DNA of 64,000 bases from Streptosporangiaceae bacterium NEAU-GS5 (lineage in GTDB: Bacteria; Actinomycetota; Actinomycetes; Streptosporangiales; Streptosporangiaceae): positions 124,001 through 188,000 of the forward strand of contig JAGFNW010000010.1 in NCBI GenBank assembly GCA_017592665.1, read 5' to 3'. Shown here one piece after another: positions 41,921-49,924 of this stretch (the stretch's first letter is position 1; each line of letters begins with the position of its first letter). Under the pieces are notes generated by a model. The model was not told the DNA's origin. It saw nothing but the letters and a program-made list of their open reading frames with translations, and did no database searches. Both the position numbers and the translations under genes were made by a program.

Positions 41921-42808
41921 CTACTCGGTGCGGCGGAACTGGGCGATGGCGAAGGCCGTCAGGATGACGCCGATCACGGCGACCAGGCCGATCTCGAGGC
42001 CGACGGGGACATGCCAGCCGAACCAGCTCACGCCGGGGTTGAGCTGCGCGACCACCTGCGGGGAGACCGACAGGTGCCCGAAGATCGCGTGCCGCAGCGG
42101 GTCCACGGCGTACGTCAGGGGGTTGATCTTCGTCAGGACCGCCAGCCAGCCGGGGAGGTTGGACAGGGGGAACATGGCGCCGGACAGGAAGATCATCGGC
42201 ATGATGGCCATCTGCATGATGCCGAAGAACGACTGCATGTTCTTGATCTTGGCGGTCAGGCTCACGCCGAACGCGGTGATCGCGAGGGAGGCCAGGAACA
42301 TCTCACCGAGCAGGGTGAGGATCAGGGACGGGGAGTACGGCACGTGCACCAGCCCGGCCAGGGCCAGGATGATCACGCCCTGGGACGTGGCGACGAGCGC
42401 GCCGCCGAGGATCTTGCCGATCACGATGGCGCCCCGGCTGACCGGCGCCACCAGCATCTCCCGCAGGAACCCGAACTCGCGGTCCCACACGATCGACGCC
42501 GCGGAGAACATGGCCGTCGTGATCACCGTCATCGAGATCACGCCGGGGTAGACGAACGTGCGGTAGTCGACGCCGACGGCCGGACCGCGGTTGATCAGCG
42601 AGCCGAGGCCCGTGCCCAGCACGAACAGCCACAGCACGGGCTGGACCAGGCTGGACAGCAGCCGGGTGCGGTCGTTGCCGAACCGCAGCATCTCCCGGTG
42701 CAGGACGATCTTGATGGCGCGCAGGTCGTGGCGGAGGCTGCGGGCCGGCACGTGGACCGCCACCACCTCGCCGGGACCTGTGACGTTCCCCTTCGTGCTG
42801 GTAGCCAT
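41921..42808 (-). CDS. ABC-2 type transporter permease, DrrB-like
   Basis: 295 residues with six predicted helices (for example LVQPVLWLFVLGTGLGSL, VISMTVITTAMFSAASIVWDREFGFLREMLVAPVSR). The EFGFLREMLVAP segment is the ABC-2 coupling motif of the DrrB family. It pairs with the ATPase encoded 3 bp upstream to export drugs or lipids. Confidence 0.88.
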   Translation of the reverse strand: MATSTKGNVTGPGEVVAVHVPARSLRHDLRAIKIVLHREMLRFGNDRTRLLSSLVQPVLWLFVLGTGLGSLINRGPAVGVDYRTFVYPGVISMTVITTAMFSAASIVWDREFGFLREMLVAPVSRGAIVIGKILGGALVATSQGVIILALAGLVHVPYSPSLILTLLGEMFLASLAITAFGVSLTAKIKNMQSFFGIMQMAIMPMIFLSGAMFPLSNLPGWLAVLTKINPLTYAVDPLRHAIFGHLSVSPQVVAQLNPGVSWFGWHVPVGLEIGLVAVIGVILTAFAIAQFRRTE

Positions 42809-42811
42809 ATC

Positions 42812-43780
42812 TCACCTTCCCCTGGCGATCGCACGCATCCACGCGGTCGCGCTCTCGGCCTCGGCGTCGCGGATCGTGGAACCGGTGTAGTTCATGAAGA
42901 CGTCGTCGAGCGACGGACGGGCCACGCTGACCGCCTTGATCGGCACGCCCAGCTCGCCGAACAGCCGCGGCACGAACGACTCGCCGCCCTCGACGCCGAA
43001 GGTGACCTGGCCCTCGCGGACGGCCGCCTCGATGCCGAACCGGTCGCGCAGCTCGGCGATGGCACGCTCGTCGTCGCCGGTCACGATCTGCACGCGGTCC
43101 TTGCCGATGCTGGCCTTCAGCGCCTCCGGCGAGTCGATCACGACGATCTCGCCGTGGTCGATGATCGCGATCCGGTCGCAGTATTCGGCCTCGTCCATGT
43201 AGTGGGTGGTCATGAAGATGGTGATGTCCTCGGTGTCGCGGAGCTTGTTGATGTAGCCCCAGATCGCCGACCGGGTCTGCGGGTCGAGGCCCACGGTCGG
43301 CTCGTCGAGGAACAGCACGCGCGGCGAGTGCAGCAGGCCGCGGGCGATCTCCAGCCGGCGCTTCATGCCGCCGGAGAAGGTGTTGACCTTGCCGTCTTTG
43401 CGGTCCCAGAGCGCCACCATCTCCAGCACCTGCCGCATGCGCTCGTCGACGACCTCCTTCGGCACGCCGTAGAGCTCGGCATGGAAGCGCAGGTTCTGCT
43501 CGGCCGTCAGATAGCCGTCGAGCGTCGGGTCCTGGAAGACCAGGCCGATGTTGCGGCGGACCTGGTCGCGCTCGGTCACCACGTCGTATCCGGCCACCGT
43601 GGCCGCGCCGCCGGTGGGGTTGACCAGGGTGCACAGCATGCTGATGGTGGTGGTCTTGCCGGCGCCGTTGGGACCGAGGAACCCGAACACCTCGCCCGGG
43701 TTGACCTCGAAGGCGACGCCCTTGACCGCTTCGACCTTGCCATAGGTCTTCGAGAGGCCCTTGACCTCTATGGCCGTCAT
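42812..43780 (-). CDS. ABC transporter ATPase, DrrA-like
   Basis: 322 residues from ATG 43778-43780, which overlaps the padR stop (ATGA). Walker A GPNGAGKTTT, signature FSGGMKRRLEIARGLLHSP, Walker B VLFLDEP, and H-loop TTHYMDEAE. The C-terminal extension (about 240-322, ending SLDDVFMNYTG) is that of DrrA-type exporters. It powers the DrrB-like permease encoded next. Confidence 0.92.
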   Translation of the reverse strand: MTAIEVKGLSKTYGKVEAVKGVAFEVNPGEVFGFLGPNGAGKTTTISMLCTLVNPTGGAATVAGYDVVTERDQVRRNIGLVFQDPTLDGYLTAEQNLRFHAELYGVPKEVVDERMRQVLEMVALWDRKDGKVNTFSGGMKRRLEIARGLLHSPRVLFLDEPTVGLDPQTRSAIWGYINKLRDTEDITIFMTTHYMDEAEYCDRIAIIDHGEIVVIDSPEALKASIGKDRVQIVTGDDERAIAELRDRFGIEAAVREGQVTFGVEGGESFVPRLFGELGVPIKAVSVARPSLDDVFMNYTGSTIRDAEAESATAWMRAIARGR

Positions 43781-44391
43781 TCGTCCTCCGCGAGGATCTT
43801 GAAGATGGATCGCCGGGTCTGCTTGAGCACCTTCTTGGTCTCGACCACCTGCTGGTCGGTGGCCACCCGGCTCAGATGCATGAACGCCTCGACCAGCTGG
43901 CCCCAGAGCAGGCGCAGCTCTTGCCGGTCTTCCGGCAGGGTGCGGGCGACATCGTTCCACGGCTCGGCCGTCACGTCGGCGCCCTGCCCGGCCTCGGTCA
44001 GGCGGTAGACGCGGCTTCCGCCGCTCTCCTGCGCGATGACCAGGCCCTCGTCCTCCAGTTGCTGCAGCGCGGGGTAGACCGACCCCGGGCTGGGCCGCCA
44101 CAGACCACGGCTGCGGCGCTCGATCTCCTCGATCATCTGGTAGCCGTTGCGCGGCTCCTCGGCCAGCAGGGCCAGCAGGGCCGATCGCACATCACCACGG
44201 CGTACGCGCGGGTTCAGATCCGGCGGGACCGGCATCTGGAAGCCCGGCATGGGCGGGATATGAAGGCCCGGCGCCGGCGGGAACGGGTGCGGAGGCGCTC
44301 CCGGCGGACCGGGCGGCGCAGGCGGGAACGGAGGCTCCGGCGCGGGAGGGCCGGCCGCGAACGTCCAAAAAAGGTGATCTTCCTCATTCAT
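43777..44391 (-). CDS. PadR-family regulator with Pro-rich N-terminal extension
   Basis: 204 residues. The winged-helix PadR domain (about 62-140) shows RRGDVRSALLALLAEEPRNGYQM and WRPSPGSVYPALQQLEDEGLV. Residues 14-58 are almost all Pro, Gly and Ala, which is unusual for PadR. It leads the DrrAB-like operon and overlaps the ATPase gene. A large palindrome 15 bp upstream of the start is its likely operator, so it probably represses its own operon until a drug-like ligand binds. Confidence 0.88.
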   Translation of the reverse strand: MNEEDHLFWTFAAGPPAPEPPFPPAPPGPPGAPPHPFPPAPGLHIPPMPGFQMPVPPDLNPRVRRGDVRSALLALLAEEPRNGYQMIEEIERRSRGLWRPSPGSVYPALQQLEDEGLVIAQESGGSRVYRLTEAGQGADVTAEPWNDVARTLPEDRQELRLLWGQLVEAFMHLSRVATDQQVVETKKVLKQTRRSIFKILAEDE

Positions 44392-44405
44392 CCGATCTCA
44401 CTCCT

Positions 44406-44440
44406 ACTATCGAGATACGTGAACGATATATCTAGATAGT
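44406..44440. promoter_or_regulatory. PadR operator, 35-bp dyad
   Basis: The outer arms ACTATCGAGATA and TATCTAGATAGT (44406-44417, 44429-44440) are complementary except for one base. Each arm holds a TATC-NN-GATA palindrome and the two are 21 bp (two helical turns) apart, which fits binding of two PadR dimers on one DNA face. Confidence 0.65.
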
Positions 44441-44492
44441 TGCCAGGAACAAGGGGGTTCGTACTGCAAGCCAGATTTGTTAAGGAAATTCC

Positions 44493-45554
44493 ATGACGTC
44501 TCACGACCCTTCCGATCCATCGGCGCTGGCCGACCGGGGCGCGGCGGACCGCCGGGCCGGTCGATATCCCGCCGCCCTTCGCCGCCTGCGGCAGGCCCTT
44601 GAGCTGTACCGGCAGGTCGGGAACGTACGAGGACAGGCGGACACGCTGGTCGAGATCGGCGTCGCCCGCTCGGTCATCGGCGAGAGCCGGGGCGCGCTCG
44701 CCGCGCTGACGACGGCGAGAGATCTGTTCAAGGAGCTAGGCGACCGGGCCGGATCGGCGCGGGCGCTCGACGCGCTGGGCGCCGCCCAGCACCTTATCGG
44801 CGACTACCCGGCCGCCGCGATCAATTTTCGGGCCGCCCGCGACCTCTACCAGGAGCAGGGCGACCGGCGCGGCGAGGCGAGCGCCACCAAGAACCTCGGC
44901 GTCGCCTACTACCGCACCGGCCGCTACCCGCCGGCTCTGGCGGAGCTGGCCCTCGCCGCCGGCCTGTACGCCGGGGCCGGAGACCGGCTGGGCGCCGCGA
45001 CGACGGCCAAACACCTGGGCGTCGTCCAGGGGCTGACCGGCGACTACACCGCCGCGCGGGACACGCTCCTCGAGGCGCTCGACGCGTACGTCTCACTGGG
45101 CAGCAGGCTGGGCGAGGTCAACGCGCTCAACTGCCTGGCCGCCGTGGACCTCGCCGTCAGAGACCTGCCGGCGGCCAGAGAGCGGCTGGGCCGCGCGCTC
45201 GGGCTGGCACGCGACCTTCGCTACCCGGTCGGCGAGGCCGACTCGCTCCGCGACCTCGGCGTGGTCTATCACCTGTCCGGCGAGCACACGACCGCTGTGA
45301 TCGCGCTCTTCGAGGCCGCCACCCTGTTCAGGAAGGCCGACGACAAACTGGGACTGGCCGAGGCGCTCAACCGGGTCGCGCCCGCGCTGCACGAGCTCGG
45401 CCGCGACATGGAGGCCGTCGACGCCTACCGGGAGGCCTTCGAACTGGCCCAGGTCACCGGCGGTCGGGTCGAGGAGGAGAGGGCGCAAGAAGGCCTCGCC
45501 CTCCTTGAACGTCCGCTTTCGGACAGATATCGGGGTTGGCGACCGAGTGGGTGA
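44493..45554 (+). CDS. tetratricopeptide-repeat protein
   Basis: 353 residues made of about eight TPR units of 40 residues (for example ALDALGAAQHLIGDYPAAAINFRAARDLYQEQGDRRGEASATKNLGVAYYRTGRYPPALAEL). The spacing of Gly-8 and Ala-20 and the GDRxGxAxA turns resemble TPR arrays of LuxR/AfsR/SARP regulators, but there is no DNA-binding or ATPase domain. RBS AAGGAA before ATG 44493. A 27-residue peptide gene follows 43 bp downstream; together they recall TPR-receptor/peptide pairs. Function unknown. Confidence 0.8.
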   Translation: MTSHDPSDPSALADRGAADRRAGRYPAALRRLRQALELYRQVGNVRGQADTLVEIGVARSVIGESRGALAALTTARDLFKELGDRAGSARALDALGAAQHLIGDYPAAAINFRAARDLYQEQGDRRGEASATKNLGVAYYRTGRYPPALAELALAAGLYAGAGDRLGAATTAKHLGVVQGLTGDYTAARDTLLEALDAYVSLGSRLGEVNALNCLAAVDLAVRDLPAARERLGRALGLARDLRYPVGEADSLRDLGVVYHLSGEHTTAVIALFEAATLFRKADDKLGLAEALNRVAPALHELGRDMEAVDAYREAFELAQVTGGRVEEERAQEGLALLERPLSDRYRGWRPSG

Positions 45555-45597
45555 TGCGCGAACCTCTTCTCATGCCTCATGACCTCGGGAGGGTCTG

Positions 45598-45681
45598 ATG
45601 AAGAAGGTCATCGTTCACAAGCCGGGCACCGTACGGGTAAGCGGCGCCGCCGCCCCCACCCACGCCGACCCGCTCCGCTGA
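45598..45681 (+). CDS. 27-residue peptide gene downstream of a TPR protein
   Basis: ATG 45598 follows GGGAGGG by four bases, the best ribosome site in this area. The product begins MKKVIVHKPGTVRV, continues with a SGAAAPT segment and ends HADPLR. It has a basic N-terminal half and no hydrophobic export signal. Stop 45679-45681 lies 6 bp before the corA stop on the other strand. It may be a micropeptide, a RiPP-like precursor or a ligand of the TPR protein; no modifying enzyme is seen nearby. Without homologues the call rests on the ribosome site and placement. Confidence 0.5.
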   Translation: MKKVIVHKPGTVRVSGAAAPTHADPLR

Positions 45682-45687
45682 GACCGG

Positions 45688-46782
45688 CTAGAGCCAGTCA
45701 CGGCGCTTGAAGACGAGGTAGAGACTGCCGCAGACGACCGCCATCAAGAACAGCGCGAACGGGTAACCCAGCAGCCAGTGCAGCTCGGGTATGTGATCGA
45801 AGTTCATCCCATAGATCGTGCCGACGAGCGTCGGCGCGAACAGAATGGCCGCCCAGGCCGAGATCTTCTTGACCTCGTCGCCCTGCGAGATGCTGGCCGC
45901 GGTCATCTTCGTCATTTCCTCGTTCTGCGCCTGGCTGACCAGCGTCGAGTTGACGATGAGGATGTCCTGGAGCATCTGCCGGAACCCCGAGACGCGCTCG
46001 GTCACGGTGATCACGTGGTCGGAGACGTCGCGGAGGTAGCGCTGCAGATCCTCGTCCACACCGTGCTGGGGCGACCCGGCGACGAATCCGTCGAGCATAG
46101 GCACGAGCGGGCTTGCCGCCCGCTGAAACTCGATGACCTCGCGCGACAGCGCGTAGATGCGCCGGGGCGCGGCCGGGTCGCCGCCGAACACCTGCACCTC
46201 GATCTCGTCGAGGTCGTTCTGCAGGCCGGCCACGACCGGGGCGTAGCCGTCGACCACCGCGTCGAGGATGGCGTACAGCACGGCCTGCGGGCCCTTGCAC
46301 AGCAGTTCGGGCTCGTTCTCCATGCGCCGCCGCACCTTGGACAGGTCGGGCGCCTCGCTGTGCCGTACGGTGAGGACGAAGTCGCGGCCGACGAAGATGT
46401 GCACCTCGCCGAACTCCACCTTCTCCGGCTTGTCGAGATATTGGGCGGCGCGGAGGGCCACGAACAGGGTCTCGCCATAGCGGTCGGCCTTCGGCCGCTG
46501 GTGGGCCACGATGGCGTCCTCGACGGCGAGCTCGTGCAGCCCGAACTCCTCGGCGGCCCGGAACAGCTCGCTTTCCTCGGGCCGGTAGAGCCCGATCCAC
46601 GCCATCGCGCCGGGCCGGGCGCGCAGCGCCTCGATCGCCGCGCCGAGCGAGCGCGGCGAGTCGACGCGATGCCCGTTCTGATAGATCGCGTTGTCGATCA
46701 CACTCTGCCGAGCCGGCGTCTCACCCTGCGCCCGAGGATCCATCGAAGCCTCAGGCGCCACCTCCCGACGAGGCCGGGCCAT
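45688..46782 (-). CDS. CorA-type magnesium/cobalt channel
   Basis: 364 residues from ATG 46780-46782 (preceded by GGGGG). An upstream GTG could add about 20 residues. Large cytoplasmic domain (AWIGLYRPEESEL, VEDAIVAHQRPKADRYGETLFVALR), then two C-terminal membrane helices with the CorA signature YGMNF between them and a basic end KRRDW. Five copies should form the channel. No regulatory site specific to it is clear, but the palindromic island at 46861-47150 lies upstream. Confidence 0.88.
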   Translation of the reverse strand: MARPRREVAPEASMDPRAQGETPARQSVIDNAIYQNGHRVDSPRSLGAAIEALRARPGAMAWIGLYRPEESELFRAAEEFGLHELAVEDAIVAHQRPKADRYGETLFVALRAAQYLDKPEKVEFGEVHIFVGRDFVLTVRHSEAPDLSKVRRRMENEPELLCKGPQAVLYAILDAVVDGYAPVVAGLQNDLDEIEVQVFGGDPAAPRRIYALSREVIEFQRAASPLVPMLDGFVAGSPQHGVDEDLQRYLRDVSDHVITVTERVSGFRQMLQDILIVNSTLVSQAQNEEMTKMTAASISQGDEVKKISAWAAILFAPTLVGTIYGMNFDHIPELHWLLGYPFALFLMAVVCGSLYLVFKRRDWL

Positions 46783-46860
46783 TAACCCCCGCAACCCCCG
46801 CCCACGACGTTCCACCACACCACCAAGTTTCCCCCACCCCCCCACTCAAACCCCCCACCC

Positions 46861-47150
46861 CCCGCGCGTGATCTTGCAGGATTTCCCATTCCGCAGGTCA
46901 GCGCTTCGGTGATCATGCACGGATTCCCTTTCCGCAGGTGGAGCGTGTGGTGATCATGCACTCCGCGCCGGCCAGGGCGCGGTCGTCACGCGTCAGCACG
47001 CCGAATGCGCGATATGTCCGCTGCGAAAGCGGATCAGGGACGCGGCCGTGCATGATCACCGGCGCTCTGATCTGGGACTTGGGAGTTCATGCATGATCAC
47101 CACATGCCGTGAGCTGCCCACTCGTTACTTCTTGCAAGATCACGCGCGGG
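46861..47150. repeat. 290-bp non-coding island of spaced inverted GTGATC(A/T)TGCA motifs
   Basis: The outer ends CCCGCGCGTGATCTTGCA (46861-46878) and its exact reverse complement (47133-47150) bracket the island. The core GTGATC(A/T)TGCA starts at 46868, 46909 and 46950 (41-bp steps). Its reverse complement starts at 47049, 47090 and 47133 (41 and 43 bp). Between the first copies a second element, TTCCGCAGGT, repeats at 46889 and 46930. The middle (46962-47048) has a small hairpin TCCGCTGCGAAAGCGGA. No reading frame is supported across 46783-47224. It lies between the divergent corA and M50 peptidase genes. Confidence 0.85.
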
Positions 47151-47224
47151 AGGGCTTAGTCTGCTGTGCGGAATGGGCTGTGCTTCGGCTGTAGTCGGGT
47201 CGTGTCGGGGCTCTGCGCGGAAAG

Positions 47225-47962
47225 GTGTCCCCCCTGAACGCTGTTTGGAATGAGCTGATCGCCAGTCAGGACGCGCCGCCGGTGTGGTTGGTGGCGGTCA
47301 CCGGGGTGGCGGCGTTCGTCGTGGTGGCGTACTCGCGCGCGTGGCACATCTCGCGCGGGCTCATCACGATCGCGCACGAGGGCGGGCACGCGCTGGCCGC
47401 CGTGCTCACGCGGCGCAAGCTGCGCGGGATCCGGCTGCATTCCGACACGTCCGGAGTGACCGTCACCAAGGGCAACCCCACCGGATTCGGGATGATCCTC
47501 ACCGCGGCCGCCGGCTATGTCTCGCCGTCGCTGGTCGGCTTCGGGGCGGCCTTCCTGACCTCGGACGGGCTGATCACGCTGCTGCTGTGGGGCGTGCTCG
47601 CCCTGCTGGCCTGCATGCTGCTGCTGATCCGCAACTTCTTCGGCGCCGTGACGCTGCTGGTGGTGGGCGGGGCGGTGTTCGCGTTGTCGGCGTTCGCGCC
47701 GCCGCGCTATCAGATGGCCGCCGCCTACACGGCCACCTGGTTCCTGCTGCTCGGCGGCGTGCGACCGATCCTTGAGCTGCGCAGCAAGCGCCGCCGGGGC
47801 CGGGCGCCCGACTCCGACGCCGACCAGCTGGCCCGGCTGACCCGGATCCCCGGCGGCCTGTGGGTCTTCGTGTTCCTGCTGGTCTCGCTGGCCGCCCTGG
47901 CCGCCGGCGGCTATCTGATGACCGTCAGCCTGTGGGCTGGGGCGTCTTCAGCATTTCTTTGA
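47225..47962 (+). CDS. M50-family membrane metallopeptidase
   Basis: 245 residues from GTG 47225. HEGGH (His51, Glu52, His55) is the zinc-binding HExxH motif, in a membrane helix. About six helices in all (VTGVAAFVVVAYS, LIRNFFGAVTLLVVGGAVF, and so on). The NxPxxDG third-ligand motif of classic site-2 proteases is not obvious, as in the M50B-like subfamily. Substrate unknown. The 3' end overlaps a convergent lipoprotein gene by 38 bp. Confidence 0.8.
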   Translation: MSPLNAVWNELIASQDAPPVWLVAVTGVAAFVVVAYSRAWHISRGLITIAHEGGHALAAVLTRRKLRGIRLHSDTSGVTVTKGNPTGFGMILTAAAGYVSPSLVGFGAAFLTSDGLITLLLWGVLALLACMLLLIRNFFGAVTLLVVGGAVFALSAFAPPRYQMAAAYTATWFLLLGGVRPILELRSKRRRGRAPDSDADQLARLTRIPGGLWVFVFLLVSLAALAAGGYLMTVSLWAGASSAFL

Positions 47963-48431
47963 CCTGCGGCGACAGGTCGCCGTCCACGCCGATCAGGCCG
48001 TATTCCAGGCGCTCCTTGACCTGTTTGACGGCGTCGACCGGGTTGCTGGAGTAGGCGACCACGTCCGGCCGGTAGAGCCCCATCTGCTGGAGCTGCTGCA
48101 GCTCCGTCTGGGCCTCCTCCGGGGTGGCCGGGACCGTGATCGCGTCGGCCGCCGCCTGGGCCTGCGGGCTCGCGATGCTCGGGCAGGACTTGCTGCCTGA
48201 GGGCGTGGGCGTCGGGCTCTTGGGCTTGGGAATCAGTGATTTGATCTTGCTTTTCAGTGGGCTCGGAACGAGGTGTTCGGGGGCCGGCTCCGAGCTGGGC
48301 GCCTCCTCCGGTCCCTGCGTCGGCGTGGCGCGGCTGGCGGCCATGGAGGTCCCGCATCCCGACAGGGCCATCACGGAGGCGGCCAGGGCCCCCGCGGCGT
48401 AGAGCTTTCGCATGGACACTTTTGTTCCCAT
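47925..48431 (-). CDS. small lipoprotein of unknown function
   Basis: 168 residues from ATG 48429-48431 with AGGA upstream; an ATG six codons later is possible. Signal MRKLYAAGALAASVMALSGC with lipobox LSGC, then a Pro/Ser/Lys-rich linker and a helical C-terminal half (PEEAQTELQQLQQMGLYRPDVV, VKQVKERLEYGLIG). Family not recognised. It overlaps the M50 peptidase gene tail-to-tail. Confidence 0.65.
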   Translation of the reverse strand: MGTKVSMRKLYAAGALAASVMALSGCGTSMAASRATPTQGPEEAPSSEPAPEHLVPSPLKSKIKSLIPKPKSPTPTPSGSKSCPSIASPQAQAAADAITVPATPEEAQTELQQLQQMGLYRPDVVAYSSNPVDAVKQVKERLEYGLIGVDGDLSPQVKEMLKTPQPTG

Positions 48432-48505
48432 TTATCCTGCAATCATGCCTCTTGGTAGTCATACGATTACGATTCGCTCACAGCCCGCACGGGCACCACC
48501 GAGGC

Positions 48506-49792
48506 ATGGAGGAGGACGCGTATCGCGCGATCGCTCTCGCGCTGCGCGTCGGCGAGCTGCTGCTCGGCAGCGGCGAGGCCACCGAGGACGTGTCGGCGGC
48601 CATGCGCAAGGTCACCGAGGCGTACGGCCTTCGGCACTGCGAGCCCGACGTCACCCTCTCGGCCATCACCCTGTCGATGGTTCCCGGCGACGGCCGGCCC
48701 CCCGTGACCGCGGAACGGCGGGTCCGCCGCCGCCAGCCCGACTACGACCGCCTGTGCGCCGTGCACGGGCTGGTCCGCGAGGTCGACCGGCTGTCCCCGA
48801 GCGAGCTGCGGGAACGGTTGCGCGAGACGGCCAAGCGGCCGGGGCCGTACCGGAGCTGGACCGTGGAGATCGCGCTGGCGCTGATCGCGTCGTTCGCCTG
48901 CCTGCTGGTGGGCGGCGGCCTGCCGGCCGCGGCGGCGGCGTTCTTCGGCACGCTCCTCGGCGACCGGGCGAGCGCCTGGCTCGCCCGGCAGGGCGTGGCC
49001 GAGTTCTTCCAGCTCGCGGTGGCCGCCGTGCTGGGCTCGCTGATCGCGGTGCTGCTGGTCGCGCTGCACATCCCGGTGAACGCGCCGGCCGCGGTCGTCG
49101 GCGCGGTCATCGCCCTGCTTCCCGGCCGCCTGTTCGTGGCCTGCGCGCAGGACGGGATCAGCGGCGACTACGTCACGGCGACCGGCCGGCTGACCGAGAT
49201 CGCGTTCATCATGGCCGCAATCGTCTCCGGCATCGGGATCACGATCACGCTGGGCGTGGCCATGGGCGTGCTGATCCAGCCCGAGCACGCGCCCATCGCG
49301 CCGCTCACGCTCGACGTCCAGCGGCTGGTCGGCGCGGTCGGGGTGAGCGTGACCTTCGCGGTCGCGGCGATGACGCCGCCCCGGCACCTGGTCGCCACCG
49401 CGCTCGGCGGCGGCGTCACCTGGGCCGCCTACGTGGTGCTCGCCACCCACCGCCTGCCGATGATCATGGCGACCGCCATCGCGGCCGCGCTGATCGGCCT
49501 CCTCGCCACCCTGTACGGCAGACGCCTGCTCGTGCCCTCGCTCGTCGTGATCGTCCCCGCGATCGGCCCGCTCCTGCCGGGCACCGCGCTCTACCGCGCC
49601 CTGCTGGAGATCACGTACGAGGACCTGAACACAGGGCTCGCGATGCTGGTCCAGGCCGCCTCCATCGCCCTCGCCCTCGGCGCCGGGGTCAACCTCGGCA
49701 CGGAGATCACGCGCCTGTTCAGCGGGCACGACCTGACCCACCGGATGTTCCGTCCCGCGGCCAGAAGAACGCGAGGATCCCAATCTCGCTAG
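48506..49792 (+). CDS. ThrE-type threonine/serine exporter
   Basis: 428 residues from ATG 48506. N-terminal ThrE/DUF1212 region (ALALRVGELLLGSGEATEDVSAAMRKVTEAYGL, PDVTLSAITLSM) with a first set of helices, then a C-terminal ThrE_2/DUF3815-like set (PSLVVIVPAIGPLLPGTALYRALLEI). Both halves are fused, as in Corynebacterium ThrE. It would export threonine, serine or small peptides. It is divergent from the lipoprotein gene at 47925-48431. Confidence 0.82.
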   Translation: MEEDAYRAIALALRVGELLLGSGEATEDVSAAMRKVTEAYGLRHCEPDVTLSAITLSMVPGDGRPPVTAERRVRRRQPDYDRLCAVHGLVREVDRLSPSELRERLRETAKRPGPYRSWTVEIALALIASFACLLVGGGLPAAAAAFFGTLLGDRASAWLARQGVAEFFQLAVAAVLGSLIAVLLVALHIPVNAPAAVVGAVIALLPGRLFVACAQDGISGDYVTATGRLTEIAFIMAAIVSGIGITITLGVAMGVLIQPEHAPIAPLTLDVQRLVGAVGVSVTFAVAAMTPPRHLVATALGGGVTWAAYVVLATHRLPMIMATAIAAALIGLLATLYGRRLLVPSLVVIVPAIGPLLPGTALYRALLEITYEDLNTGLAMLVQAASIALALGAGVNLGTEITRLFSGHDLTHRMFRPAARRTRGSQSR

Positions 49793-49924
49793 AAGCATCC
49801 GCCCCATGGGTAACCCCAGGCGCTCCCCTAACCGCGTAATGACTTAACCTGGCGATCAGAGGGCACATTAAAGGAGTAGTAGGGCACCATCCCTTCTGGG
49901 GACGCGTCCTTCGGGGAGCGGCGG

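Noticed and set aside
46861-47150. CRISPR array
   Set aside because: The repeated unit is only 11-12 bp, half of the copies are inverted, and there are no cas genes.
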